DNA of 64,000 bases. Source: Pseudarcicella hirudinis. GTDB taxonomy: Bacteria; Bacteroidota; Bacteroidia; Cytophagales; Spirosomataceae. Every line of letters begins with the position of its first letter. Position 1 is the stretch's first letter. The translations under genes and the position numbers were made by a program. A model generated the notes under the pieces. It saw only the letters and a program-made list of their open reading frames with translations. It had not been told where the DNA came from and made no database searches. The stretch is from the NCBI RefSeq assembly GCF_900115665.1, contig NZ_FOXH01000010.1:62001-126000 (forward strand), in the 5' to 3' direction. Positions 17,701 through 26,495 of this stretch are shown here, one piece after another.

Positions 17701-20700
17701 TTAAAATATAGAACCAGTCTGATTGTATTCTTCCTTTGGTTGAATTGTCGGCGGTAACAGCTTATACATAACAGGCGTCACCAGACGAGCCAGTAATGTT
17801 GAACTGATTATTCCTCCGATTAAAACTAATGCCAGCGGAGAATACAGATCGGAGTACTCAATTACTAATGGAACCAGACCTCCGATGGCTGTTAACGAGG
17901 TAAGTACAATCGGAACAAACCGTACTTCTCCCGCTTCTCTGATTGCCTCTTCGAGTTCCATTCCGTCCTGTCTTAACTGATTGGTAAAATCTACCAATAA
18001 AAGAGAGTTTTTAACCTCTATTCCAATCAGGGCAATAAAACCTACTACTGCGGTAAATGACAGGGTTTCGCCCCAGAGCAGCAACATTAAAATCGCACCT
18101 ACAATCCCTAAAGGTATGACAGACAGTACAATAAGTGTTGATTTGAAGTTGCGAAACTCCAAAATCAAAATGGCAATCATTCCAAAGACAGTTATAAGGA
18201 TAATAACCCCTATTCCTCCGAAAGATTTTTCTGCATTTTCTGCTTCTCCGGCTACAGTGTAGTAAAAACCTTTTGGAAACTTAAACTTATCAAGCTTCTT
18301 AATTACTTCCTGATTTGACTGGGCTGTATTATATCCTGATTTCAGAAATGTTGAAATCGTTACATATCTGTCCTTGTCATAATGGAGAATCTGATTCTGA
18401 GAAGTCTCAAAACGTACGTCCACTAATTGTTTCAGAGGAATTGCCACTCCATTTGCATTATTGACGTACAAATGATCAAAAACTTCAAGGTCTTGCTGAA
18501 CTCCCTTCCTTGGAATAGAAATATTGATATTATAACCATCTTTCTGGCCGTCTTCCCGGTATGTTCCCATGTTCAGGCCAGCAATACCTAACCTTACAAT
18601 TCTGTCGATTTCTGAGGAATTTACCCCAAGCAATCCTGCTTTTTCTTTATTAACAACTACTTTAAGATCAGTTGGTTGAACCTTTAGCGGGTTGTTGGTA
18701 TAAATTGATCCGGGATGGTCAGCCAGGATTTTCTCTATTTTAAAAGCGACACTTCTCAGGGTATCAAGGTTATCTCCAAAAATCCGGTAAGCTAATGGTG
18801 CCTCAAGAGGAGGCCCTTGTTCAAAATCTTTTACCTCGATTTTAGCATTGGCATATCCGACCAGTTTAGTCCGCAATTCGTCAATCAATGTTTTCTTCTC
18901 CTGAGTTTCCATATCCTCAAGAAGAACGAATATTTGTCCCGTATTTTCAGATTGCCCTTTCTCTATGACGTTATAATAGATTCTTGGATTAAAGCGACCG
19001 ACGTTTGAAGCGAAATTTTTTACTTCCGGTACCTTTTTTAGCTCATTTTCGACAAATTTTACTGCTTTTTCAGTTGAAGCCATATTCGAACCAACCGGTG
19101 TTTCCACATTTACGAGAAACATTGGTTTCTCTGAAGTAGGGAACAGTGAAAATCCGAGGTATAATTTTGCAATGAACATTACTCCGACAAAGACTCCCAT
19201 TCCGGCAAGCAGGGTACTTTTCGGATGACGAAGGCACCAGTCCATTAACTTTCCATAAGTTGCTGAAATGATCTTTTTCATTCCTCTCAAAATGAAATTC
19301 CCTTCAGGATTGTGTTTTTCTGACAAAAGAACCGATGAAAGAAAAGGTACGATTGTCAAAGAAACCAACATGGAAGCCAGTACCGTAAATATTACAGCCA
19401 TAGGAAGGCTTCGGATAAATTTTCCGGCCGCTTCCGGGAGATTGGCAACAGGCAAAAAGGCAAAACACAATAAAACCGTACAACCTAATACTGCAAGACC
19501 AATTTGTTTAGTTGCTTCAATAGAGGCTCTTTTTCTCGGAATCCCCATTCTCATAAACCTCTCAATATTCTCCACAACCACGATGGAATCATCTACCAGA
19601 ATTCCCAGTGCGACAATCATACCTACAATAGAAAGCTGGTTGATGGTGAAACCGAACAGGTATAACATCGTCAGACCAATTGCTAAAGACAATGGGATTG
19701 AGATCATTACAACGATACTTGCCCTTGTTCCAAGTGGCAGTAAAGTAATAAGAACCAATAAAATGGCAATACCAAAATCTTTTCCGAAACGACTTAACCT
19801 TTTGTTTACTGAATCGGCCTGGTCAAAGACTGTTACCATATCCACACTTTTGGGTAATTGTGCCTTAAACTGAGCAGCGATAGGATCAACTGTATTCCGG
19901 ATGGCAATAATATTCTGTCCCTGTTTCTGACAGGCGGTTACAAAAACACAACGATGCCCGTTAAGCCTGGTTTTATGCGTTTCATCTTCGTAGGCAAATT
20001 TGACATTAGCAACATCTTTCAGATAAACGATTTTTGAACCATTGGTAAAAACAATCGTGTTTCTGATTTCATCCAGGTCCTGATAAGCGCCGGAGGTTTT
20101 AACATTAAATTTTTTAGAAGCAAGATTAATACTTCCACCCGGAATATTGATATTTTCTGACTGAATTGCTCCGATAACACGGTTTACAGGAATTTTATCC
20201 TGAGCCATTTTTTCCAGATTCAGCTCGATTGCTATTTTTTTCTCCGGAAAACCCCAGGTTTTGATATTGGTCAGAGATTTAACCTTCTCTAATTTCTTTT
20301 CAAGGTCTTCAGCATGCTCCTTTAATTTGGAATAAGGCAGATTCTCACTGACTAAGGCAAACTGATAAATGTTAACATCAGTTGGTCTGAATTTTTGGAT
20401 ACGAATATCAAGGATTTCGGCAGGAAGGTCTTTTCTGATGGCATTTACTTCTCTGACAACTTCCTGATATTTTTCTTCCGGATCCATTGAAAAATCATAC
20501 TCTATCTGAAAGATTGCAGCTCCGTCAAGAATAGTTGTACGAACTCTGTTGATGTTATCAAGTTCATTGATTCTTTTCTCAAAAGGGTCAACAACGAGCT
20601 CTTCCATATCTTTCGGAGTTGCTCCCGGATAAATAATCGTTACGCCATATTGCGGGGATTCAAATTCCGGATCTTCTCCCCTGGGCATATTGAGGAGGGA

Positions 20701-20781
20701 GTAAAGTCCTATTGAAAGGACGGCCAAAAACACTACTAAGGTGAATTGGTAGTTTTTTACGGAAAATTCTGAGATTCTCAT
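17701..20781 (-). CDS. RND efflux pump inner-membrane transporter
   Basis: This 1026-residue AcrB/HAE-type protein uses the proton gradient to drive export through a tripartite pump. The N-terminus (MRISEFSVKNYQFTLVVFLA, then MPRGEDPEFESPQYGVTIIYPGATP) is typical. Twelve helices fall in two halves, with large periplasmic loops between helices 1-2 and 7-8. The helix-4 stretch IVALGILVDDSIVVVENIERF carries the paired aspartates of the proton relay, and FIALIGIEVKNSLLLVDF is the matching helix-10 region. It is the last gene of the operon after the adaptor and TolC genes. The substrate is unknown; the thioesterase gene in the cluster hints at lipids or hydrophobic acids. Confidence 0.94.
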   Translation of the reverse strand: MRISEFSVKNYQFTLVVFLAVLSIGLYSLLNMPRGEDPEFESPQYGVTIIYPGATPKDMEELVVDPFEKRINELDNINRVRTTILDGAAIFQIEYDFSMDPEEKYQEVVREVNAIRKDLPAEILDIRIQKFRPTDVNIYQFALVSENLPYSKLKEHAEDLEKKLEKVKSLTNIKTWGFPEKKIAIELNLEKMAQDKIPVNRVIGAIQSENINIPGGSINLASKKFNVKTSGAYQDLDEIRNTIVFTNGSKIVYLKDVANVKFAYEDETHKTRLNGHRCVFVTACQKQGQNIIAIRNTVDPIAAQFKAQLPKSVDMVTVFDQADSVNKRLSRFGKDFGIAILLVLITLLPLGTRASIVVMISIPLSLAIGLTMLYLFGFTINQLSIVGMIVALGILVDDSIVVVENIERFMRMGIPRKRASIEATKQIGLAVLGCTVLLCFAFLPVANLPEAAGKFIRSLPMAVIFTVLASMLVSLTIVPFLSSVLLSEKHNPEGNFILRGMKKIISATYGKLMDWCLRHPKSTLLAGMGVFVGVMFIAKLYLGFSLFPTSEKPMFLVNVETPVGSNMASTEKAVKFVENELKKVPEVKNFASNVGRFNPRIYYNVIEKGQSENTGQIFVLLEDMETQEKKTLIDELRTKLVGYANAKIEVKDFEQGPPLEAPLAYRIFGDNLDTLRSVAFKIEKILADHPGSIYTNNPLKVQPTDLKVVVNKEKAGLLGVNSSEIDRIVRLGIAGLNMGTYREDGQKDGYNINISIPRKGVQQDLEVFDHLYVNNANGVAIPLKQLVDVRFETSQNQILHYDKDRYVTISTFLKSGYNTAQSNQEVIKKLDKFKFPKGFYYTVAGEAENAEKSFGGIGVIILITVFGMIAILILEFRNFKSTLIVLSVIPLGIVGAILMLLLWGETLSFTAVVGFIALIGIEVKNSLLLVDFTNQLRQDGMELEEAIREAGEVRFVPIVLTSLTAIGGLVPLVIEYSDLYSPLALVLIGGIISSTLLARLVTPVMYKLLPPTIQPKEEYNQTGSIF

Positions 20782-20924
20782 ACTAAAATGATTTTGAAGG
20801 ATAGAATGCGTGAGGTATTCTCACACTCTTTTCAATATTTCAGGAAGAAAACAGGCATATCCGGCAAGCTGAAATGATACTTACCTGATATAAATCCCGC
20901 TTTCTTACAAATAGCTGTTTCCTG

Positions 20925-21983
20925 TTATTGTACAACTTTGACTTTTGTGCCATCAACCAGGTAGGCAGAGCCATCTGTAATTACAGACTGAATACCGGAC
21001 AATCCGCTTTCTACAAAGGCTTTGTCTGTCGTTACGCCGGCCAGCTTGACTAAATGTTTTTTTGCGATATTTCCTTCGAGTACAAATACGTAGGCATCTT
21101 TACCATTTCCTTCAATAATCGCATCAAGCGGAACAGAGGTAAACTTCTGAATTACAGAAGGAATGATCAGAGAATTGGCAAAAAGGCCAGTCGCCATTTT
21201 GCTACCGGAAGTATTGAGTTTTAGTTCTGCCTGATATAATCCGGAAGTCTGATCGGCGCCTTGTGATAAATTTGATACAGAAGCAGTAAAAATCTGATTC
21301 GGGAAAGCATCCAGCTGAACTTTTGCGTGATCGCCGATTCTGAGACGGGTCCAGTCTTTGTCGGCAATTCCTACCTTTACAACCCAGTCATTAGCTCCGG
21401 TAGCATTGATAAAAAGCACTCCTGTACCCGCATTGGCTAATTCCCCTTCATTCATTAGTTTTTTTACAACTACACCTGAAGTTGTGGCATAAATTTTTGA
21501 AAAACCCTGATTATATTTAGCGATTTCCAGATTTTGTTTGGCAACACTAAGCGCCGTGCTAAGATTTTGAACCTGTTCGAGTGTAGCTACGGAGTCTTTG
21601 TACAGATTATTTATTCTTTTAAGATCCCTTTCAACTTTAGAAACATTATCGGTTGCCTGGCTTACCTGAGCGTTAATTTCTGTGAGGTTCAAAGTAGCAA
21701 GAAGCTGTCCTTTTTTTACAGATTGTCCTTCCCGAACATATATTTTTTCAATAATTCCGGTGGTTTTGAATGACAACCTGGCTTCGGTAAGTGAAGAAAC
21801 CAGACCTGATGCTTTTATAGGTTCAGTGTTATTTCCTTCGGTAATATTGATCACTTTTACGGCAATTACTTCATCAGAAGAAACGGCTTTTTGATGCGTA
21901 TTTCTTTTCTTTCCACATCCGGCAACGGTGACAATCAGGATTGAAGAAAAAATGAAAGATATGGCAAGTATTTTGTTTTTCAT
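20925..21983 (-). CDS. RND periplasmic adaptor subunit (membrane fusion protein)
   Basis: This 352-residue lipoprotein joins the RND transporter to the TolC channel. The signal peptide ends in VAGC, with the acylated Cys at residue 23. A lipoyl-like half is seen in LSFKTTGIIEKIYVREGQSVKKGQLLATL, followed by an alpha-helical hairpin (about 105-155), the returning half (FSKIYATTSGVVVKKLMNEGELAN), a beta-barrel (WVVKVGIADKDWTRLRIGD) and the membrane-proximal domain. It lies 143 bp before the transporter gene and 107 bp after the tolC-like gene, all read leftwards. Confidence 0.93.
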   Translation of the reverse strand: MKNKILAISFIFSSILIVTVAGCGKKRNTHQKAVSSDEVIAVKVINITEGNNTEPIKASGLVSSLTEARLSFKTTGIIEKIYVREGQSVKKGQLLATLNLTEINAQVSQATDNVSKVERDLKRINNLYKDSVATLEQVQNLSTALSVAKQNLEIAKYNQGFSKIYATTSGVVVKKLMNEGELANAGTGVLFINATGANDWVVKVGIADKDWTRLRIGDHAKVQLDAFPNQIFTASVSNLSQGADQTSGLYQAELKLNTSGSKMATGLFANSLIIPSVIQKFTSVPLDAIIEGNGKDAYVFVLEGNIAKKHLVKLAGVTTDKAFVESGLSGIQSVITDGSAYLVDGTKVKVVQ

Positions 21984-22090
21984 TTCTTTAAGTAGTTGAA
22001 TGTTAGAATATTGTAATGCACAGTTTCAGTTTTTACGGTAATGGATTATCCGGTTTTGTCAAACGGAAACCGCAGATATTGACGGTTGAA

Positions 22091-23464
22091 TTATTGGTTT
22101 AAGTCATAGCTTGCTTTTGCGCGCTCCAATTCTGCCCAGCGAAGCCATACATCGTATCTTGCAAGAGATTGCTGTAACTGAGCGGCGGTAATTTGAGTTT
22201 GTGCATCAAGCAGTTCAATAAAATTCAGCTGGCCTTCTTTATATCTCCGGAATGAATCACGGTAATATCTTTCCGCTGTTGATACCTGTGTCGCTTTACT
22301 TTCAAAAATCTGTTTGGCAGACTGATAAGAATTATGTGCTAATTCAGATTGCAAGTCTAACTGGTTTTTTACCTGAATAAGCTGTTCATTCAAAGAAGCC
22401 AGTTCCATTTCAGTTTGCTTGACTTTCAATTGATTACGACCGAAGGTGTATACTGGAATATCGAATGAAATACCGACCAGGAAAAAAGCATTAGGTTTGA
22501 AAAAGTTTTTGTCAGAGGCAAAAATAGTAGAAGCATTTCCCTGAGAACCGAAGTCAAAAGAGGCTCCTATTTTTGGTTTTTTATAAGACTGATTAATATT
22601 CAGTAGCTGTCTGTTGATATTAATTCCGGTTTGCAGTTTGTCAAGTTCTTCTCTGTGACCCTCATTAATTGTACTGTGAAAATCGGCCTTGCTATAGGTG
22701 GAGTCTTCTTCGATGCTAATAGTAAAATCACGATTTAACAGGAAGTTGAAATAAGCTGCGGCATTTTTTTTATTATTTTGAGCGGCCTCGATTTCAGATT
22801 CGATTCTGCTGATTTCATTTCTGGTGCGAATGAGAACAGAAGGATTGGCAGAACCGTTGGCAATCAGGCTTTGATTAACCCTTTCGCTTTCGCGGAGTAA
22901 TTTTAAGGCATTTTCATAGATTTTGATGGCTTCCGCTGATTTGAGATAATTGAAATAGGCAGATTTGATGTCTTTGACTAATTCCCTTTTCAGTACCTGA
23001 ATTTCGGTTTGCTGTAAATTAATCTGCTCTTTTTTAATAGACTGATTGTACTTTATTTCAGCATTAATCAGGGGCATGGTGGTTTTAAATCTTGTGTCGT
23101 AAAAGTTTTTTGGGACGAGCTGTTCGCTTACATTGTCGATCTGGGGAAATAAAGAAGTCTGGGTTAGCTGATTAAGTGTTTTATAAACCGGATTAAGCAG
23201 ATCTCCTACCGGGAAATCGATCTTTCTCCCACCCATAGCAGTTGAATAGGTGGTATTAAAACTCACAGTTGGCAGAAAGAGTGTTTTAGCTTCCCCAAGC
23301 GCAAAAATGGCCTTTTGGAGCTGAAAATTCTGTTGCTTTAGTATCTGGCTGCTTTTCAATCCCTCCTGAATATAAGCGTCAAGTTTCTTATCCTGAGCAT
23401 GACTCAGGTAGCAGGGGAAGGTTAAAAAAGCCAAAGTGATGATTGTTAGGAGTTTAGCTTTCAT
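22091..23464 (-). CDS. TolC family outer-membrane channel
   Basis: This 457-residue protein forms the outer-membrane and periplasmic tunnel of the pump. After a signal peptide ending near SHAQ, it shows two repeats of long helices separated by short beta strands, each with the family asparagines and NxxxA patterns (LKREL VKDIKSAYFNYLKSAEAIKIY; YRDSFRRYKEGQLNFIELLDAQ). It is the first structural gene of the efflux operon. A 16-bp palindrome 38 bases before its start is the likely operator for the TetR protein encoded upstream. Confidence 0.92.
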   Translation of the reverse strand: MKAKLLTIITLAFLTFPCYLSHAQDKKLDAYIQEGLKSSQILKQQNFQLQKAIFALGEAKTLFLPTVSFNTTYSTAMGGRKIDFPVGDLLNPVYKTLNQLTQTSLFPQIDNVSEQLVPKNFYDTRFKTTMPLINAEIKYNQSIKKEQINLQQTEIQVLKRELVKDIKSAYFNYLKSAEAIKIYENALKLLRESERVNQSLIANGSANPSVLIRTRNEISRIESEIEAAQNNKKNAAAYFNFLLNRDFTISIEEDSTYSKADFHSTINEGHREELDKLQTGININRQLLNINQSYKKPKIGASFDFGSQGNASTIFASDKNFFKPNAFFLVGISFDIPVYTFGRNQLKVKQTEMELASLNEQLIQVKNQLDLQSELAHNSYQSAKQIFESKATQVSTAERYYRDSFRRYKEGQLNFIELLDAQTQITAAQLQQSLARYDVWLRWAELERAKASYDLNQ

Positions 23465-23501
23465 TATATATATTTATTATTTGAGTTGTATTAATTTAAT
23501 G

Positions 23502-23517
23502 AACACTGTTCAGTGTT
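23502..23517. promoter_or_regulatory. Predicted TetR operator before the efflux operon
   Basis: AACACTGTTCAGTGTT is a perfect palindrome with 7-bp arms and a 2-base centre. It lies between the thioesterase stop and the tolC start, where the promoter is expected. A 12/16 match is found before the DUF2147 gene at 25245-25260. The pairing with the TetR gene 530 bp away is inferred from position and symmetry. Confidence 0.75.
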
Positions 23518-23590
23518 TAGGCAAAATAAAAAGCATCAGTTTTCCGGGAAAATCATAATGCTTTTAAAATTTCAACTTTACTCTGTAATC

Positions 23591-24037
23591 TTATCCGGGA
23601 AGAATCGTATTACTTGTTGCTACTAAATTGGTAGAACATTTTGCGATAATTTGTCCGTCCGTATTTTTTATATTGCCTTCAGCATGAGCTATCTTTTTCC
23701 CCATTCTGATGATTTTTGAGGTTACAATCACTTTTTCTCCACATTTTGCCGCAAAAAGATAATCAATTGAAAGGTTAACAGAGCTATAGAAAATATTGTT
23801 GCTCAAAGTATAGACTGTCATGCCGATTATATCATCAAGCAGTGCGGCGGAGGTGCCACCATGTAAAATACCAGCAGGGTTACACATATCTTCTCTTACT
23901 TCAAACTCAGCTGTTATGGAACCCTCTTCTGCATGAATCAGCACTCCATTAAGCCATTTTGACATAGGAGAGGGGCTATGATTTCCTATCGGGGAATTAA
24001 CTTTTGACTTAAAAAAGTCGAGAATTTGATTGCTCAT
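23591..24037 (-). CDS. PaaI-type hotdog-fold thioesterase
   Basis: This 148-residue protein belongs to the PaaI/YbgC-like acyl-CoA thioesterases. The active-site signature is MCNPAGILHGGTSAALLDDIIG, with HGG and the acidic residue in the following helix; the closing strand region is AHAEGNIKNTDGQIIAKCSTNLV. Such enzymes hydrolyse acyl- or aryl-CoA esters. It starts 9 bp after the TetR stop and precedes the efflux operon by 126 bp, so it is co-transcribed with tetR and may release an acid that the pump exports. The substrate is unknown. Confidence 0.88.
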   Translation of the reverse strand: MSNQILDFFKSKVNSPIGNHSPSPMSKWLNGVLIHAEEGSITAEFEVREDMCNPAGILHGGTSAALLDDIIGMTVYTLSNNIFYSSVNLSIDYLFAAKCGEKVIVTSKIIRMGKKIAHAEGNIKNTDGQIIAKCSTNLVATSNTILPG

Positions 24038-24046
24038 GCGTGTCTT

Positions 24047-24685
24047 TTATTGATTTTCAGGCCTGGAAATGGTGTTTTGTTTAATCATTCCCAGCATTAA
24101 TTCCACAGAACCGTATAACAGTTTTTCAATATCAAAATCCTTGAAAATATGAAACCTGTCACGAATATGCAGGGAGGTGAGTCCATGCATATATGACCAG
24201 ATTGAAATAGAGAGCAGATTAATCTCTGTAGGTTGAATATATTGTTTTGCGATACATTCTTCCAGGGTTGTTTTCAGGTAAGTCAGACATGTCAGACCGC
24301 AGTCCCATCCTTCATCTGTCTCTTTGATAGCTTCCATGGGTGCTTTCTGAATAAACATCAGGTCATAAATTTCAGGATTTGTGATGCCAAATTTCATATA
24401 AGTATGGCCTAAAGCACGAAGTCGCTCAAAGGGATTTTCGATTGAATCTGACAACCTGAATTCTTCAGTAAGTTTTTCAAAACCTAATTCGTGTACCTCA
24501 TGGAAAAGCTCATTTTTATCCTTGTAGTACAAATAGATAGTTGCCGGACTATATTCAATGCGTTCTGCGATAGCTCTGATAGAAGCTTTTTCGTAACCTT
24601 CTTCGATAAAAACGTCCTTAGCGGCTTCCAGAATTTTGGTCCGCATTTCCTGTTTTTCCCTGGTTTTTCTTTCTGTAATTCCCAT
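24047..24685 (-). CDS. TetR/AcrR family transcriptional regulator
   Basis: This 212-residue repressor has an N-terminal helix-turn-helix: KILEAAKDVFIEEGYEKASI followed by RAIAERIEYSPATIYLYYKDK, the family signature. The C-terminal helical domain (about 70-205) binds an unknown ligand. It lies 48 bp after the DUF2147 gene and 9 bp before the thioesterase gene. The matching palindromes at 23502-23517 and 25245-25260 suggest that it controls the pump operon and its own transcript. Induction by a pump substrate is the usual model. Confidence 0.92.
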   Translation of the reverse strand: MGITERKTREKQEMRTKILEAAKDVFIEEGYEKASIRAIAERIEYSPATIYLYYKDKNELFHEVHELGFEKLTEEFRLSDSIENPFERLRALGHTYMKFGITNPEIYDLMFIQKAPMEAIKETDEGWDCGLTCLTYLKTTLEECIAKQYIQPTEINLLSISIWSYMHGLTSLHIRDRFHIFKDFDIEKLLYGSVELMLGMIKQNTISRPENQ

Positions 24686-24733
24686 TAATTAATTTTAAAA
24701 AGATTAGTAATGGCCTGGAAACCAATTACTTTA

Positions 24734-25156
24734 TTATTTAGCTCTTGTCCAGACCGTCGTACGGCCAAGTAAAGAAAATCCAACAAATCCTCTGATGTCC
24801 AATTGATTAGGATTTTTCAGCTTCATGTTGGAAGAATACGTTTTACCGCTTTTAGGATCATAAATACTGCCATTTTCCCAGGCTTTTCCGGTAAAGTCAA
24901 AATCCTTTAGAATTACCAGACCAATCAGGTCTTTTCCTCTTAGAGATTCCTGTGGATTTTTCACATCCTTTGTGTCTCCGTTTTTCCCCCAGATTATTTT
25001 TCCGAAATATTTTTCACCCTGCTTAAAGATAGTGATTTTCCCGTCCTTTTCCTGAGTAAGCCAATCCCCAAGTATATCATCCTTATGAAGCGACTGAGAA
25101 AAGCTAAAGTTTAATGTTAATAAAGTTATTGTTAAAAAGCTGAATAGAGTTTTCAT
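24734..25156 (-). CDS. DUF2147 exported protein
   Basis: The open frame runs to 25249, but the Met complementary to 25154-25156 begins a clean signal peptide (MKTLFSFLTITLLTLNFSFS), giving 140 residues. The mature part has the DUF2147 pattern: DILGDWLTQEKDGKITIFKQ, KIIWGKNGDTKD, a GLVILKDFDF strand, GSIYDPKSGKTYSS and GFSLLGRTTVWTR at the end. The fold is a small lipocalin-like barrel in known members. Its function is unknown. It heads the transcript that includes tetR and has a TetR-type palindrome 90 bases upstream, so it probably shares the pump's inducer. Confidence 0.85.
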   Translation of the reverse strand: MKTLFSFLTITLLTLNFSFSQSLHKDDILGDWLTQEKDGKITIFKQGEKYFGKIIWGKNGDTKDVKNPQESLRGKDLIGLVILKDFDFTGKAWENGSIYDPKSGKTYSSNMKLKNPNQLDIRGFVGFSLLGRTTVWTRAK

Positions 25157-25244
25157 AAAGATTTGAATTTCAGTATTGTTGTTTAAAGAAGGAGTTAAAG
25201 ACTTACTAGTATAGTTATATTTAATATTCAATGTAAATTTAATA

Positions 25245-25260
25245 AACACTGTTTAGTAAA
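25245..25260. promoter_or_regulatory. Second predicted TetR operator, before the DUF2147-tetR transcript
   Basis: AACACTGTTTAGTAAA matches the palindrome at 23502 in 12 of 16 positions, keeping the left arm and the AGT of the right arm. It lies 89 bases before the preferred DUF2147 start, within the expected promoter. Weaker symmetry would fit weaker autoregulation. Confidence 0.65.
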
Positions 25261-25656
25261 TCCAAATTTTTTCAGGACTTTTTAAGAATTCGGCAAATAT
25301 TTTCAAAATTGGCGGGCAAAAAATTGCAGTTTTTCAGGATGAAAAATAGATTTTTCAAATAAAAATTAAATTTAGAGAATAAATTCTACGAAAAATTATT
25401 TTTTTAAAAATAGTAATTATCTGATTTTTAGGTTATTATGTTGTTTAGGTTATTGATTTAACACAATTGAGATTATTATTTGGTTGTGCTATAAGGAGGA
25501 TATGCTTAATTTTGTGGTCTATGTCATTAACCATTTCATCTTCGTTACGCAATTAAGATTTAACAACTGAAATCATCGGTTAATCAAAAGTAGATTTTTA
25601 AGTATTATTAAGATGGGTTGAGGAGAGACCTCCCTCGGAAAAAATAATTAGAAGAT
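25261..25656 (+). promoter_or_regulatory. Promoter and long leader of the ComA-like gene
   Basis: The gap is very AT-rich. TTG at 25484-25486, a 20-base spacer and TAATTTTG at 25507-25514 form a near-ideal Bacteroidota promoter. Transcription would start near 25520, leaving about 135 untranslated bases before the ATG at 25657. The end of the leader has a small GAGG/CCTC stem just before the start. I do not recognise a known riboswitch. Confidence 0.65.
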
Positions 25657-26418
25657 ATGAATTATCCACTTACTCAAATTCCAGAAAGAACTGAAAAGCC
25701 GCGCCAAAAAGGATTGACAATGGTGATGGACAAAGGACTAAGCCTAAGACAAGTTGAAGATTTTTTGGAGACTGGTGAAAACTATACTGATATTGTTAAA
25801 CTTGGTTGGGCAACATCATTTGTTACACCAAAATTAAAAGAGAAATTAGCCATTTATAAATCGGCAGGTATTCCTGTTTACTTTGGAGGTACTTTGTTTG
25901 AAGCATTTATTGTTCGTAAAAAGTTTGATGATTATCGCAGGATTCTGGATCAGTTCGGAATGGAATATGCAGAGATTTCGGATGGCTCTTTAGAAATGGA
26001 TGGTGATGAGAAATGTGAATACATCAGACAATTGTCTAAGCAGGTAACCGTTTTGTCGGAGGTTGGTTCTAAAGACGAGGCAAAAATTATACCTCCTTAC
26101 AAATGGATTAAACTGATGAAAGCGGAGTTGGAAGCTGGTGCATGGAAAGTAATCGGGGAAGCGAGAGAAGGAGGGAATGTTGGTTTGTTCCGTTCATCCG
26201 GAGAAGTACGCCAGGGTCTGGTAGAGGAAATTTTAACTGAAATTCCGGAGGAAAAAATCATCTGGGAAGCACCTCAGAAGTCTCAGCAGGTTTGGTTTGT
26301 TAAATTAGTAGGAGCAAATGTAAATGTCGGAAATATTGCACCACATGAAGTTATCTCACTTGAAACAATTCGATTGGGGCTTCGAGGGGATACATTTTCA
26401 CACTTTTTAGATAAATAA
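25657..26418 (+). CDS. Phosphosulfolactate synthase-like (ComA family) protein
   Basis: This 253-residue TIM-barrel protein matches the ComA family. In methanogens ComA joins sulfite to phosphoenolpyruvate to give phosphosulfolactate, the first step of coenzyme M synthesis. Family features are TMVMDKGLSLRQVEDFLE, VKLGWATSF, PVYFGGTLFEAF, EISDGSLEM, SEVGSKD and the ending LRGDTFSHFL. Bacteroidota do not make coenzyme M. Two readings remain: a sulfolactate or cysteate route, perhaps feeding sulfonolipids, or a role like the heat-stress protein HSA32 of plants, which is also a ComA homolog. It is a single gene with its own promoter and terminator. Confidence 0.85.
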   Translation: MNYPLTQIPERTEKPRQKGLTMVMDKGLSLRQVEDFLETGENYTDIVKLGWATSFVTPKLKEKLAIYKSAGIPVYFGGTLFEAFIVRKKFDDYRRILDQFGMEYAEISDGSLEMDGDEKCEYIRQLSKQVTVLSEVGSKDEAKIIPPYKWIKLMKAELEAGAWKVIGEAREGGNVGLFRSSGEVRQGLVEEILTEIPEEKIIWEAPQKSQQVWFVKLVGANVNVGNIAPHEVISLETIRLGLRGDTFSHFLDK

Positions 26419-26431
26419 AAAGAGATTTATG

Positions 26432-26464
26432 GCCCCACTTCAATTTGAAGAGGGGCTTTTTTTT
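26432..26464 (+). terminator. Terminator of the ComA-like gene
   Basis: A 12-bp stem with one mismatch (26432-26443 with 26445-26456, arms starting GCCCC and ending GGGGC) is followed by eight T. It overlaps a spurious upstream ATG for the next gene, which supports the later start at 26496. Confidence 0.85.
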
Positions 26465-26495
26465 AGTATTAAACTTTAAACAAATTTATGAATTA

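Noticed and set aside
26445-26495. Upstream ATG for the DedA gene
   Set aside because: It begins inside the terminator of the previous gene, and the N-terminus from 26496 matches the family better.
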